A stretch of DNA of 12,474 nt from Hymenobacter sp. (GTDB taxonomy: Bacteria; Bacteroidota; Bacteroidia; Cytophagales; Hymenobacteraceae), in assembly GCA_025362615.1 (NCBI GenBank), contig JANYFQ010000567.1:1-12474 (forward strand), written 5' to 3'. The notes below the pieces were generated by a model. The model was not told where the DNA came from and made no database searches. It was given only the letters and a program-made list of their open reading frames with translations. The translations under genes were made by a program, and so were the position numbers. Of this stretch, positions 1 through 6,439 are shown piece after piece (positions within the stretch are counted from its first letter, which is position 1; the number at the start of each line of letters is the position of its first letter).

Positions 1-16
1 CGCCCGCAACGCTATT

Positions 17-523
17 TCAGGGCTTTGCCCGGAACGACCACGTGATGCGAAACCGGGCCACCACGTCGCCGGCCGCGTCGGTGCCCGTGGCGGTGGCCTG
101 CACGGTGCGGCCCTCGCCGGTGGCGCGGCTTTCGGCCACAGCCTGGGCAATGGCGGCCCCGTCGGCGCACCCAAACGAAACCAGGCCCGTGGCTTTCTTG
201 CTGAAATCGGCTTCCAGGCCCACCACCAGCATCGACACCGGGCCGCCGCCCTGGGTGTGCAGCATGGCCAGCATTCCGCTGGCCAGCTCGGCGGCCATGG
301 CCAGGCAAGCAAAGTAGATGCTCCGAAATGGGTTCTGGGTGAGATACTTGAACGGCACCGTAACCGTGGCGGCCTCCGGCGTGAGGGCCACCAGGCGCAG
401 GCCCGCAAGCCAGGCCATCGGCAGCTTTTGCAGCATAAAAAGCCGCAGCTTGAACGGGTTGAGCACCTGCTGCCGGAAGGCAGCCTGGGCCGGCGCAGGG
501 ATTGGGGAGGTAGCAGGCAACAT
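17..523 (-). CDS. DUF4442 hotdog-fold protein (thioesterase-like)
   Basis: 168 residues, ATG at 523-521, TGA at 19-17. The sequence resembles DUF4442 proteins, which belong to the hotdog-fold thioesterase superfamily: an N-terminal helical stretch (residues 15-45), a strand with the motif QNPFRSIYFA at 63-72, then a long helix containing AAELASGML (78-86) with a conserved acidic residue at E79, followed by alternating beta strands to the C-terminus. No signal peptide or membrane segment is evident, so it is probably cytoplasmic. The substrate is unknown; an acyl-CoA or acyl-carrier thioester is possible from the fold alone, but DUF4442 members lack an assigned reaction. It lies 36 bases downstream of the PPC-domain gene on the same strand and could be the last gene of the sigma-factor operon, though its role does not obviously fit. 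The family call is from remembered motifs, not a search. Confidence 0.75.
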   Translation of the reverse strand: MLPATSPIPAPAQAAFRQQVLNPFKLRLFMLQKLPMAWLAGLRLVALTPEAATVTVPFKYLTQNPFRSIYFACLAMAAELASGMLAMLHTQGGGPVSMLVVGLEADFSKKATGLVSFGCADGAAIAQAVAESRATGEGRTVQATATGTDAAGDVVARFRITWSFRAKP

Positions 524-559
524 CGAAAAAAGCGGTATTGACGGGAGAAAAAGCGCGGG

Positions 560-1102
560 CTAATGGCCCGTGCCGGCTTTGGGTGCGCGGGGTCGCACGC
601 CGAGTTCTTTATAGCCAAAAGTGGAGTCGGTTTCGCGGCTGAATTCCAGCCCCGTCAGCTCGCCCAGCACGATTTCGGCGGTGGTGTACACCCGGCAGCC
701 GTCGAGCAAATGCCCGCCGATGGTACGCCCCGTGCTGTCGCTCACGGCCAGGTGCAGGTGCGAGCCGGCCGCTGCGCTCAAGGTGCCCACGAGGCTCACT
801 ATCTCGAAGTGCCCGTGGTAGGTGGTCGGCCCGTTTTGGTTGGCCAGGCGCAGGGCTACGTGCGTGAGGCTGCCCACGCAGGTGAGCATCGCGCCTGCTT
901 GCAGGCCGTTGGCTTGCGCGAAGGCGTTGAGCTGCTGGCGCAGGTCGTCGCCGGGCCGCAGGCGCAGGGCGTAGGTTTTGAGGGGCGACGACGGGGCCAC
1001 GGGCGGACGGGTTTGGGCCGCCGCCGGCCCGGCCAGCAGCAGCAACAGAAGTAAGCGAAGCACGGGCGAATGTACCACCAAGCGGCGCTTGCCGCGCGCC
1101 AT
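560..1102 (-). CDS. Exported PPC/DUF296-domain protein
   Basis: 180 residues. The N-terminus has a basic start, a leucine-rich hydrophobic core (residues 14-24) and an AAAQ cleavage-like site around 27-30, so it is probably exported to the periplasm. Residues 43-165 match the PPC (DUF296) domain: a long helix (RPGDDLRQQLNAFAQ), the central GSHLHLAVSD (113-122), the IGGHL motif (128-132), the VYTTAEIVLGEL strand, and a terminal GYKEL. Three histidines typical of bacterial PPC proteins are present (H115, H117, H131) and may bind a metal; that is family knowledge, not proven here. The domain is best known in plant AT-hook proteins and in cytoplasmic bacterial proteins, so a signal peptide is notable. 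The ATG overlaps the TAA of the upstream gene by one base (TAATG), indicating translational coupling with the beta-repeat protein. Confidence 0.85.
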   Translation of the reverse strand: MARGKRRLVVHSPVLRLLLLLLLAGPAAAQTRPPVAPSSPLKTYALRLRPGDDLRQQLNAFAQANGLQAGAMLTCVGSLTHVALRLANQNGPTTYHGHFEIVSLVGTLSAAAGSHLHLAVSDSTGRTIGGHLLDGCRVYTTAEIVLGELTGLEFSRETDSTFGYKELGVRPRAPKAGTGH

Positions 1103-2367
1103 TAGTGCCCGAACCGCACCGTGCCGTAGCGCACTTTCACGTTCACGGTGCCGGCCCGCGCCCCGGCCGCTTGCGCCCCGGCCGCTTGCGCCCCGAACAC
1201 GCCCAGCACGTCGCTCGATTGCGGGCCACGGGCCTCGCGCAGCACCCGCACCCGGCGCGGGTCCACGAGCAGTTGGCCCTGTTCGGTGCTGACGTCGAAG
1301 CGAAAATCGGCCCCTTCGGCAAAGCCCAGCTGGATGCTGCTGTAACCGCCGTCGAGGTTGATTTGGCGGAAATCCGGTCCGGTGTTGTGGACCACAAAAT
1401 CGGGGCAGTAGCGCAGGGCCATGTCGAGCACGTCGCCCAGGCGGTCCACCGAAAACCGCGAGTAGCCCGACGAGCCGCGCAGGCTGCCCACGCGGCCCAG
1501 CGCCACGTCGCCGTAGCGGCTGTGTACCGTCACGTCCTGCACGGTGCCCATATCCACGTCCGAATACTTGTTGCGCAGGTCAATCGTCTGGCCCGCCGCG
1601 AGGCGCAGCGTGGCGTAGCTGGCATCGATGCTGGCGCGGCGGGCGTAGGGCACGGTGGCGGTGCCGTTGGCAATGCGAAGCAGGTTCTGGAGTCCGTCGA
1701 GGCGGGCCGTGCGGAGGTTGCCGTACTCCACGGCCAGCGCGGTGCTGCCCTGCCAGTCGGCGGCCACGGTTACGTCGCCAAACGAGTTGGACACCCGCAG
1801 GGCCGTGGTGCGCGGCAGCCACACCGTGTAATGCACCGCGTAGCGTACGCCGCCGCAGTGCCCCCGCAGCGCCGCCGCAAAGCGGGTGGTGACGGCCACG
1901 CCGCCCGTTTTGGCTTCGTAATCCAACCAGTCCACGGCCAGCGCGTCCAGCGCGTGCCGGGCCTCGGCCTCGGTTTCGGCGCGGGCCACCAACTCGGCTT
2001 CCACCCGCATTTCGGGCTTGTCCCAGCCGTTGATTTGCACCCGCCCGTAGCGCGTGTCGAGGGCAAACGGGCGGCCCGTGGCGGGCACGGCCCAGGTGCG
2101 CGTGAGCCGCCGCCGCTGCTCGGCGGGCGGCACGGCTTCGGTGTCGTCGCCGGGTCCGGCGCAGGGGGCCAGGCCGGCCTGGCCCGCCGGGGCACTCGGG
2201 CCAGGTTGGCCGTTCTGACCATTCTGGTCGGCCAGCGGTCCATCTACTACCAGAAAACCGGCCCACTCGCCGGGGCTGCACAGGTAGCGCACCCGCGCGG
2301 CCCCCGGCCCGGCCCGGCCGATGACCAGCAAGCCCACCAACAACCAGGCGGCAAGGGTATTTTTCAT
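1102..2367 (-). CDS. Exported beta-repeat protein, DUF4097-like
   Basis: 421 residues with a signal peptide (hydrophobic residues 5-17, AARV near 23-26). After a Gly/Pro/Gln-rich low-complexity segment (43-75), the remaining chain carries a degenerate repeat of the form aromatic-G/S-x-V-x-hydrophobic about every 20 residues: RYGRVQI (106), SFGDVTV (195), EYGNLRT (214), SYATLRL (250), KYSDVDM (267), RYGDVAL (284), GYSRFSV (300), RYGTVRF (413). This is the pattern of DUF4097-like putative adhesin proteins with right-handed beta-helix-like strands, common in Bacteroidota near ECF sigma/anti-sigma pairs. A five-residue AQAAG duplication sits at 393-403. No catalytic residues are seen. It starts 10 bases after the anti-sigma-like gene and its stop overlaps the next start by one base, so it is almost certainly in that operon. 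A role at the cell envelope is inference. Confidence 0.75.
   Translation of the reverse strand: MKNTLAAWLLVGLLVIGRAGPGAARVRYLCSPGEWAGFLVVDGPLADQNGQNGQPGPSAPAGQAGLAPCAGPGDDTEAVPPAEQRRRLTRTWAVPATGRPFALDTRYGRVQINGWDKPEMRVEAELVARAETEAEARHALDALAVDWLDYEAKTGGVAVTTRFAAALRGHCGGVRYAVHYTVWLPRTTALRVSNSFGDVTVAADWQGSTALAVEYGNLRTARLDGLQNLLRIANGTATVPYARRASIDASYATLRLAAGQTIDLRNKYSDVDMGTVQDVTVHSRYGDVALGRVGSLRGSSGYSRFSVDRLGDVLDMALRYCPDFVVHNTGPDFRQINLDGGYSSIQLGFAEGADFRFDVSTEQGQLLVDPRRVRVLREARGPQSSDVLGVFGAQAAGAQAAGARAGTVNVKVRYGTVRFGH
1158..1195. repeat. 15-base in-frame tandem repeat
   Basis: Units 1158-1172 and 1173-1187 are identical (GCGCCCCGGCCGCTT) and followed by a partial third copy. They encode the AQAAG duplication near the C-terminus of the beta-repeat protein, just before its last strand, and look like recent slippage; copy number may vary between strains. 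Confidence 0.75.
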
Positions 2368-2377
2368 GCGGTTAGTG

Positions 2378-3190
2378 TTAGCGGCGGCTGTCGGCCAGCA
2401 CGTAGCCCTGCGGCCCGAGGTTCACGGCATCGCGGGTGGCGGTGGCCGAGCGGCGCAGCTGCTGGTCGAGCAAATCGAGCCGGAATTGCAGGTTCCGGTT
2501 CATGGCCGTAAGCAGCGCCTCCGGCTGCGGATGGTGGAAAAGCTGCTGCTTGAGGCGGCGGTAGCTCGAATCGAGGCCTGTTAGTTCGCGCTGCCAGTCG
2601 GCGGGGGTGCCGGTGCGGGCCGTGTCGAGGCGCAGCAGGGCGGTCCGGCGCTGGGTGAGTTGGGCGGTGTAATACGTTTCCATGCCCCGCACGGCGGCCG
2701 TGAGCTGGCTGTCGCCGGCCGTGCCGGGGCGCAGGCTGGCCGCCTGCACGGCCGGGTCGGGGCCGAGGTACAGGGCCGCATCGGCGGGCGCGTTGGCCGG
2801 GGCGGCGTTGGTAGTAGCGTTGGCATTCGCTGCTTCGGCCGCACGGCGGTTGGCGGCGGTGCGAGCCTCGGGGTGCTGACTTTTCCAGGCTTCGCTGAGG
2901 CCGGCAGCACTCACGAGCAGCGCCAAGCCGGCGGCCACGCCGTAGCGCTGCCACCACGGCGCACGCGGTGCAGCGGCCGAAGGCATTGGTACAGCGCCCG
3001 TTGTGGACATTACAGGCGTTGCAGGGGCAAAATCGCGGGCCACCACCAGGCGCGGACCGGTGGCGGGCGTTGCGGGGTGCAGTTGGGTTTCGATGGCCGC
3101 CCACAAATCGGGGCGCGGCTCATGCACATCGAAATCGGCTCGGTGCCGCTCAACAAAAGTGGCGAGTAAATCGGGTTTGGTGACGGACAT
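2378..3190 (-). CDS. Membrane anti-sigma-factor-like protein
   Basis: 270 residues, ATG at 3190-3188. The N-terminal 40 residues (VERHRADFDVHEPRPDLWAA) resemble the short cytoplasmic helical segment of Bacteroidota anti-sigma factors, followed by a proline/alanine linker, one transmembrane helix (about residues 82-100, rich in Ala/Leu/Val after WWQRYG) and a periplasmic part with an Ala/Asn-rich linker (113-140) and a helical domain (160-250: long amphipathic helices with repeated Leu/Gln/Arg). The zinc-anchored HxxxCxxC anti-sigma motif is absent. Position directly downstream of the ECF sigma gene on the same strand, with one membrane span, makes a sequestering partner for that sigma factor the natural reading; this is inference from context and topology. 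Separation from the sigma gene is 184 bases, wide for an operon, and that gap has a 29-base tandem repeat close to this start codon. Confidence 0.7.
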   Translation of the reverse strand: MSVTKPDLLATFVERHRADFDVHEPRPDLWAAIETQLHPATPATGPRLVVARDFAPATPVMSTTGAVPMPSAAAPRAPWWQRYGVAAGLALLVSAAGLSEAWKSQHPEARTAANRRAAEAANANATTNAAPANAPADAALYLGPDPAVQAASLRPGTAGDSQLTAAVRGMETYYTAQLTQRRTALLRLDTARTGTPADWQRELTGLDSSYRRLKQQLFHHPQPEALLTAMNRNLQFRLDLLDQQLRRSATATRDAVNLGPQGYVLADSRR

Positions 3191-3198
3191 TGGATAGG

Positions 3199-3256
3199 TT
3201 ATTTTTAGTGGATGGGCTGGGTTCTCATTATTTCTGGTGGATGGGCCAGGTTCACG
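3199..3256. repeat. 29-base imperfect tandem repeat before the anti-sigma gene
   Basis: Two head-to-tail units, 3199-3227 and 3228-3256, share the cores TTATTT and GTGGATGGGC and differ at about six positions. They sit 9 to 66 bases upstream of the minus-strand start at 3190, so they lie in the leader or promoter region of the anti-sigma-like gene. A duplicated regulator site is possible; simple slippage is equally possible. Confidence 0.6.
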
Positions 3257-3325
3257 TTCTCGGATATGTCTCGCAATAGGCGCGGTGGTAAAAGCGCAGC
3301 GAGCGCAGTGTCGTTCGGGGCAGGT

Positions 3326-3365
3326 ATGAGCAACAATTTAGCAATCAAACAATTCAGCAATCAAA
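3326..3365. repeat. AT-rich octamer tract downstream of the sigma gene
   Basis: Five 8-base units in a row on the plus strand: ATGAGCAA, CAATTTAG, CAATCAAA, CAATTCAG, CAATCAAA. Equivalently, the 16-base unit at 3334-3349 repeats at 3350-3365 with one mismatch. In the sense of the sigma gene it reads as TTTGATTG/CTGAATTG and starts about 10 bases after its TAG stop. Similar octamers occur near 8194, 10380-10403 and 10701-10724. It stands out against the GC-rich surroundings. Function unknown. Confidence 0.65.
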
Positions 3366-3374
3366 CCCAATACC

Positions 3375-3953
3375 CTATTTCACTCCTTGTCCGGCGGCGA
3401 GTTCGCGCAGGCGCACCCTGGCGCGGCTGTACTGCGATTTGGAAGTCGATTCGGAAATCCCCAGAATACCCGCGATTTCGAGGTGGTCGTAGCCTTCGAG
3501 CAAATACAGCGTCAGCACCACGCGGTAGCCTTCGGGCAGCTCCTGAATGCAGCGGCGCAGCACGTCGGCGCGGTAGTGCATTTCGGCCTCGTCGTCGGCC
3601 GAGTGGCTGGCCGTTTCGGCGGCGGTTTCGTGGTGCTGCTCGCCCAGGGGCACCAGCGCCAGGCGGCGCTGCCGCAGGCAGTTGATGCTCTTGTTCACCA
3701 CAATGCGCTTGAGCCAGGCCCCGAACGACGACTCGCCCTTGTACGAACTCAGCTCCCGAAACGCACTCACGAACGCCTCTTGGAGTACGTCTTCGGCCTC
3801 GGCGTAGTCGCCCACAATCCGCAGCGCGGCGTTGAACATGGCCTTGCTGTAGCGTCGGTAAATTTCGGCCTGCGCCACGCGGTCGTGCAGCCGGCAGCGC
3901 TCCACGAGCGGGGCGTTGATGTCGAGGTAAGCGGTGTAAGCGTGGGCTTCCAT
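3375..3953 (-). CDS. ECF-type RNA polymerase sigma factor
   Basis: 192 residues from the ATG at 3953-3951. The open frame continues upstream to 4022, but that extension is proline-rich and unlike the family, while the downstream start gives a normal sigma-70 ECF length. Region 2 spans about residues 19-95, with the core-binding motif DYAEAEDVLQEAFVSAF (49-65) and the promoter-melting segment ending in WLKRIVVNKSINCLRQ. Region 4 spans about 131-185, with ELPEGYRVVLTLYLLEG and the helix-turn-helix EIAGILGISESTSKSQYSRA, which would contact the -35 element. No extra C-terminal domain. It heads a minus-strand run with a membrane anti-sigma-like protein, exported beta-repeat and PPC proteins, so its regulon probably involves the envelope (inference). 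The start lies about 130 bases from the divergent toxin-antitoxin pair. Confidence 0.93.
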   Translation of the reverse strand: MEAHAYTAYLDINAPLVERCRLHDRVAQAEIYRRYSKAMFNAALRIVGDYAEAEDVLQEAFVSAFRELSSYKGESSFGAWLKRIVVNKSINCLRQRRLALVPLGEQHHETAAETASHSADDEAEMHYRADVLRRCIQELPEGYRVVLTLYLLEGYDHLEIAGILGISESTSKSQYSRARVRLRELAAGQGVK

Positions 3954-4041
3954 GCAGGTAAGGCGGGGGGAGTGGGGGCGCAAAGGACGGAAAGGCAAAG
4001 GTGGGGTTGCAGGCGCGGGCACTTTTGCGGGGTCGGTGGCG

Positions 4042-4049
4042 TATCTTTA
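4042..4049 (+). promoter_or_regulatory. Possible -7 element for the toxin-antitoxin pair
   Basis: TATCTTTA matches the Bacteroidota -7 consensus TAnnTTTG at all but the last position and lies 34 bases before the antitoxin ATG. No TTG at the expected -33 distance was found, so support is weak. Confidence 0.3.
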
Positions 4050-4082
4050 GCCATCAAAAAACTCAAAAAAACTCTTCGCGTC

Positions 4083-4286
4083 ATGACCAAGCAGAAGGCC
4101 CTCGAAACCGTCCAGCAACTGCCCGCCGACTTTCAATTGGAAGACTTGATTGAACGGCTGATTTTCATCGAGCGCGTCGAAGAAGGAATGCGCCAATCTG
4201 CCAACGGTGAAACTTTAACCGAAGCCGAAGCCCGTTCGTACCTGAGCCGCTGGCAGACGAAGGACACCGCCGCGCTTGCCCACTGA
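4083..4286 (+). CDS. Small antitoxin of RelE/ParE-type module
   Basis: 67 residues from the ATG at 4083. A much longer frame is open upstream across the antisense of the sigma gene, but that part is an artefact of GC bias; the protein-like portion begins here. The core LPADFQLEDLIERLIFIERVEEGMRQ followed by NGETLTEAEARSYLSRW is characteristic of a widespread Bacteroidota/Cyanobacteria antitoxin-like family that precedes ParE-like toxins. The chain is predicted largely helical; the N-terminal half would dimerise or contact DNA and the C-terminal tail would wrap the toxin, which is how such antitoxins generally work. No classic ribbon-helix-helix or helix-turn-helix signature was recognised. 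The toxin gene begins 5 bases after the TGA, so the two are co-transcribed, and autoregulation by the complex is likely by analogy. Confidence 0.82.
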   Translation: MTKQKALETVQQLPADFQLEDLIERLIFIERVEEGMRQSANGETLTEAEARSYLSRWQTKDTAALAH

Positions 4287-4291
4287 CATTC

Positions 4292-4582
4292 ATGTATATC
4301 CATTATACCACTCGATTCATGTATGAGGTTGATGAACAGGCCGATTACCAAGCCCAGTATTCGCCCGCTCGCGCCAGCCTTTTTGTGGATAACATTTTTC
4401 GGCAACTTGATTTTTTGAAACGCAATCCTTACTTAGGCCGCAAGGTGCCCGAAATCGGCAACGAAGCGGTGCGGGAGTTGCTGTTTCGGCAGTTTCGGCT
4501 GGTGTACCAACTCATTTCGGCCGAACGAATAGACGTGCTGACGCTGCAAACGGGCTTGCGTCCCTTACGCCTTTCGTTGTAG
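4292..4582 (+). CDS. RelE/ParE-family toxin
   Basis: 96 residues from ATG at 4292, 5 bases after the antitoxin stop. The order of elements fits the RelE/ParE fold: an N-terminal strand (IHYTTRF), two helices (residues 12-44, EVDEQADYQAQYSP and ASLFVDNIFRQLDFLKRNP), then LGRKVPEI and the beta hairpin VRELLFRQFRLVYQL (60-74) and a last strand IDVLTLQTGLRPL. Arginines R50, R61 and R69 are in positions commonly used by the family. Whether the target is mRNA on the ribosome (RelE) or gyrase (ParE) cannot be decided from sequence; the NP-x-GR-VPE wording is closer to ParE-like members. An internal ATG at 4319 would remove the first strand, so the first start is preferred. Base composition here is visibly more AT-rich than the flanking genes, consistent with acquisition. 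Confidence 0.85.
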   Translation: MYIHYTTRFMYEVDEQADYQAQYSPARASLFVDNIFRQLDFLKRNPYLGRKVPEIGNEAVRELLFRQFRLVYQLISAERIDVLTLQTGLRPLRLSL

Positions 4583-4599
4583 GCATCAACCGAACAAGC

Positions 4600-4637
4600 A
4601 AAAACCCCCGCCCGGCTTGCGCCCGGCGGGGATTTTT
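4600..4637. terminator. Bidirectional intrinsic terminator
   Basis: An A5 run (4600-4604), a GC stem CCCCGCC (4606-4612) pairing with GGCGGGG (4625-4631), and a T5 run (4633-4637). Because the A and T tracts flank the stem symmetrically it can end transcription from the toxin gene on the plus strand and from the dehydrogenase gene on the minus strand; the two genes converge here. Confidence 0.8.
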
Positions 4638-4676
4638 GCTGCTTTTGGCTTGCAAGCCGAAGCTCACGCCATACCC

Positions 4677-6278
4677 CTAAATATCAAACTTAATGCCCTG
4701 GGCCAGCGGCAATTCTGTCGAATAGTTGATGGTGTTGGTTTGGCGGCGCATATACACCTTCCAGGCATCGGAGCCCGACTCGCGCCCGCCGCCGGTTTCC
4801 TTTTCGCCCCCGAAGGCCCCGCCGATTTCGGCCCCGCTCGTGCCTATGTTCACGTTGGCGATGCCGCAGTCGGAGCCGCTGGCGGCCAGGAAGGCTTCGG
4901 CCTCGCGCATATTGAGAGTGAAGATGCTGCTGCTCAAGCCCTGGCGCACGTCATTTTGCAGCGCAATGGCGTTTTCGACCCCGCCCGAATACTTGATGAG
5001 GTAGAGGATGGGGGCAAACGTCTCCTCCTGCACCGTATGGTAGTGGTTTTGGGCTTCCACCAGCGCGGGCTGCACATACTGCCCGCCCGCCAAGTAGCTG
5101 TCGGTGAGAATGTTGCCGCCCGTGAGGAGCTTGCCGCCTTCGGCCTGCACCTGCGTGAGCGCGTCGCGGAACATCTGCACGGCGTGCGCGTCGATGAGCG
5201 GGCCAACCAGTGTGCCTTCCTGCAAGGGCGGGCCGATGGGCAGCTTGGGGTAGATGGCCAGCAGGCGGGTTGTCACGTCGTCGTAAATCGAGTCGTGGAT
5301 GATGAGGCGGCGGGTGCTCGTGCAGCGCTGCCCGGCCGTGCCCACGGCCCCGAACACCACGGCCCGCATCGCAATCTCCAGGTCGGCGTTGGCCGTGAGG
5401 ATGATGGCGTTGTTGCCGCCCAGTTCCAGCAGGGCGCGGCCCAGGCGGGCGCCCACCACTTCGCCCACCTTGCGGCCCATGCGGGTGCTGCCCGTGGCCG
5501 ACACCAGCGGCACCCGGCCGTCGGCGGCCATCGCGGCCCCAATCTCGGCCCCGCCGATGATGAGGTTGAAAATACCCTCCGGCAAGTCGTTGTCCGCCAG
5601 CACGTCGCGGATGATGTGCTGCACGGCCACGCCCGTAAGCGGCGTTTTTTCCGAAGGCTTCCAGATGCACACGTCGCCGCAAATGGCGGCCAGCATGGCG
5701 TTCCAGCTCCACACCGCCACCGGGAAGTTGAAGGCCGAAATGATGCCCACAATGCCCAGCGGCTGGTACTGCTCGTACATCCGGTGCGCCGGCCGCTCCG
5801 AGTGCATCGTCAGGCCGTGGAGCTGCCGCGAAAGCCCAACGGCAAAGTCGCAGATGTCAATCATTTCCTGCACTTCGCCCAAACCTTCTTGCAGGATTTT
5901 GCCCATCTCGTGGCTCACCAGCTTGCCCAGGTTTTCCTTGTGTTCGCGCAGCTTGTTGCCGATTTGGCGCACGATTTCGCCGCGCTTCGGGGCCGGCACG
6001 TTGCGCCACGAGGCAAAGGCCGTTTGGGCGGCCGTCACTACGGTTTCGTAGTCGGCGGATGTGGCCAGGGCCACGTGGGCAATCAGGCGGCCATCAGCCG
6101 GGGCGTTGATGGCGAGCATCTTGCCCCCGCGCCCGCCCCAGGTGCGGCCGGTGCAGTAGGCGGCGTTCTGGGCCTCAATGCCGAGGGCGCGGAGTACGTC
6201 GGCAATGCCATGGGGGTCGGAATGATGGTTTTCGACGGCCAGGTCGGGGGCGGTGGCTTCTTCGAGGGCGAGTTTCAT
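4677..6278 (-). CDS. amaB: ALDH7-type aminoadipate-semialdehyde (P6C) dehydrogenase
   Basis: 533 residues from ATG at 6278-6276; an upstream in-frame start at 6362 would add 28 residues not typical of the family and would run through the likely promoter. It is an NAD(P)-dependent aldehyde dehydrogenase with all catalytic parts: N184 in SAFNFP, K207 in WKPSEKTP, E285 in ELGGNN, the nucleophile C319 in AGQRCTSTRR, and E419 in EETFAP. The RCTSTRR motif and the C-terminal NVNIGTSGAEIGGAFGGEK and SDAWKVYMRRQTNTINYS are hallmarks of the ALDH7/antiquitin branch, whose members oxidise L-2-aminoadipate 6-semialdehyde (in equilibrium with piperideine-6-carboxylate) to 2-aminoadipate in lysine breakdown. 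No other lysine-catabolic gene is adjacent, so the pathway role rests on family identity. Soluble, cytoplasmic, probably tetrameric by family. Transcribed alone and ended by the terminator at 4600-4637. Confidence 0.92.
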   Translation of the reverse strand: MKLALEEATAPDLAVENHHSDPHGIADVLRALGIEAQNAAYCTGRTWGGRGGKMLAINAPADGRLIAHVALATSADYETVVTAAQTAFASWRNVPAPKRGEIVRQIGNKLREHKENLGKLVSHEMGKILQEGLGEVQEMIDICDFAVGLSRQLHGLTMHSERPAHRMYEQYQPLGIVGIISAFNFPVAVWSWNAMLAAICGDVCIWKPSEKTPLTGVAVQHIIRDVLADNDLPEGIFNLIIGGAEIGAAMAADGRVPLVSATGSTRMGRKVGEVVGARLGRALLELGGNNAIILTANADLEIAMRAVVFGAVGTAGQRCTSTRRLIIHDSIYDDVTTRLLAIYPKLPIGPPLQEGTLVGPLIDAHAVQMFRDALTQVQAEGGKLLTGGNILTDSYLAGGQYVQPALVEAQNHYHTVQEETFAPILYLIKYSGGVENAIALQNDVRQGLSSSIFTLNMREAEAFLAASGSDCGIANVNIGTSGAEIGGAFGGEKETGGGRESGSDAWKVYMRRQTNTINYSTELPLAQGIKFDI

Positions 6279-6296
6279 GGGGATGGGCGTTTTTTG

Positions 6297-6304
6297 CAAA
6301 GGTA
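6297..6304 (-). promoter_or_regulatory. Candidate -7 element for the dehydrogenase gene
   Basis: TACCTTTG on the minus strand is an exact match to the Bacteroidota TAnnTTTG element, ending 18 bases before the ATG at 6278, giving a short leader. The nearest upstream TTG is 27 bases away, longer than the usual -33/-7 spacing, so the -33 box is uncertain. Confidence 0.45.
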
Positions 6305-6341
6305 AGGGCCGCGCATACGTAGCCGCTGGAACAACTTGCCT

Positions 6342-6349
6342 TATGTTTG
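6342..6349 (+). promoter_or_regulatory. Candidate -7 element for the XRE-ImmA gene
   Basis: TATGTTTG matches TAnnTTTG exactly and lies 90 bases before the GTG start at 6440, on the opposite strand to the dehydrogenase -7 element. No convincing TTG was seen at -33. The two motifs are 37 bases apart, so the divergent promoters would be physically close and a regulator bound between them could affect both. Confidence 0.4.
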
Positions 6350-6439
6350 CATTGTCTGGCAACTGCCGGGCACCCGCTGGGCCAAACGTGACGTTAGCCC
6401 GCAGCCCGAATTTGGCGGTCGTATCAATACCTTCTCAAC

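Noticed and set aside
1105..2511. 468-residue open frame on the plus strand
   Set aside because: Antisense shadow of the beta-repeat protein; His/Ala/Arg-rich composition typical of GC-biased noise.
3326..3365. Octamer tract as a CRISPR-like array
   Set aside because: Units are 8 bases with no spacers and no cas genes nearby; it is a simple tandem repeat.
3996..4003. CACCTTTG on the minus strand as a -7 box for the sigma gene
   Set aside because: One base off consensus and with no TTG at the -33 distance; too weak to list as a site.
3387..4082. Long upstream extension of the antitoxin frame
   Set aside because: It runs antisense through the sigma factor gene; the family-like protein begins at the ATG at 4083.
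4647..4658. Perfect 12-base palindrome GGCTTGCAAGCC downstream of the terminator
   Set aside because: Short, without a T tract, and explained well enough by chance next to the stronger terminator stem.
4617..6305. 562-residue open frame on the plus strand opposite the dehydrogenase gene
   Set aside because: High-GC antisense shadow, rich in His/Arg/Gly, with no family resemblance; the minus-strand gene has every ALDH catalytic motif.
6279..6362. N-terminal extension of the dehydrogenase to an ATG at 6362
   Set aside because: The extra 28 residues are not family-like and would cover the candidate -7 element; the start at 6278 gives the usual length.
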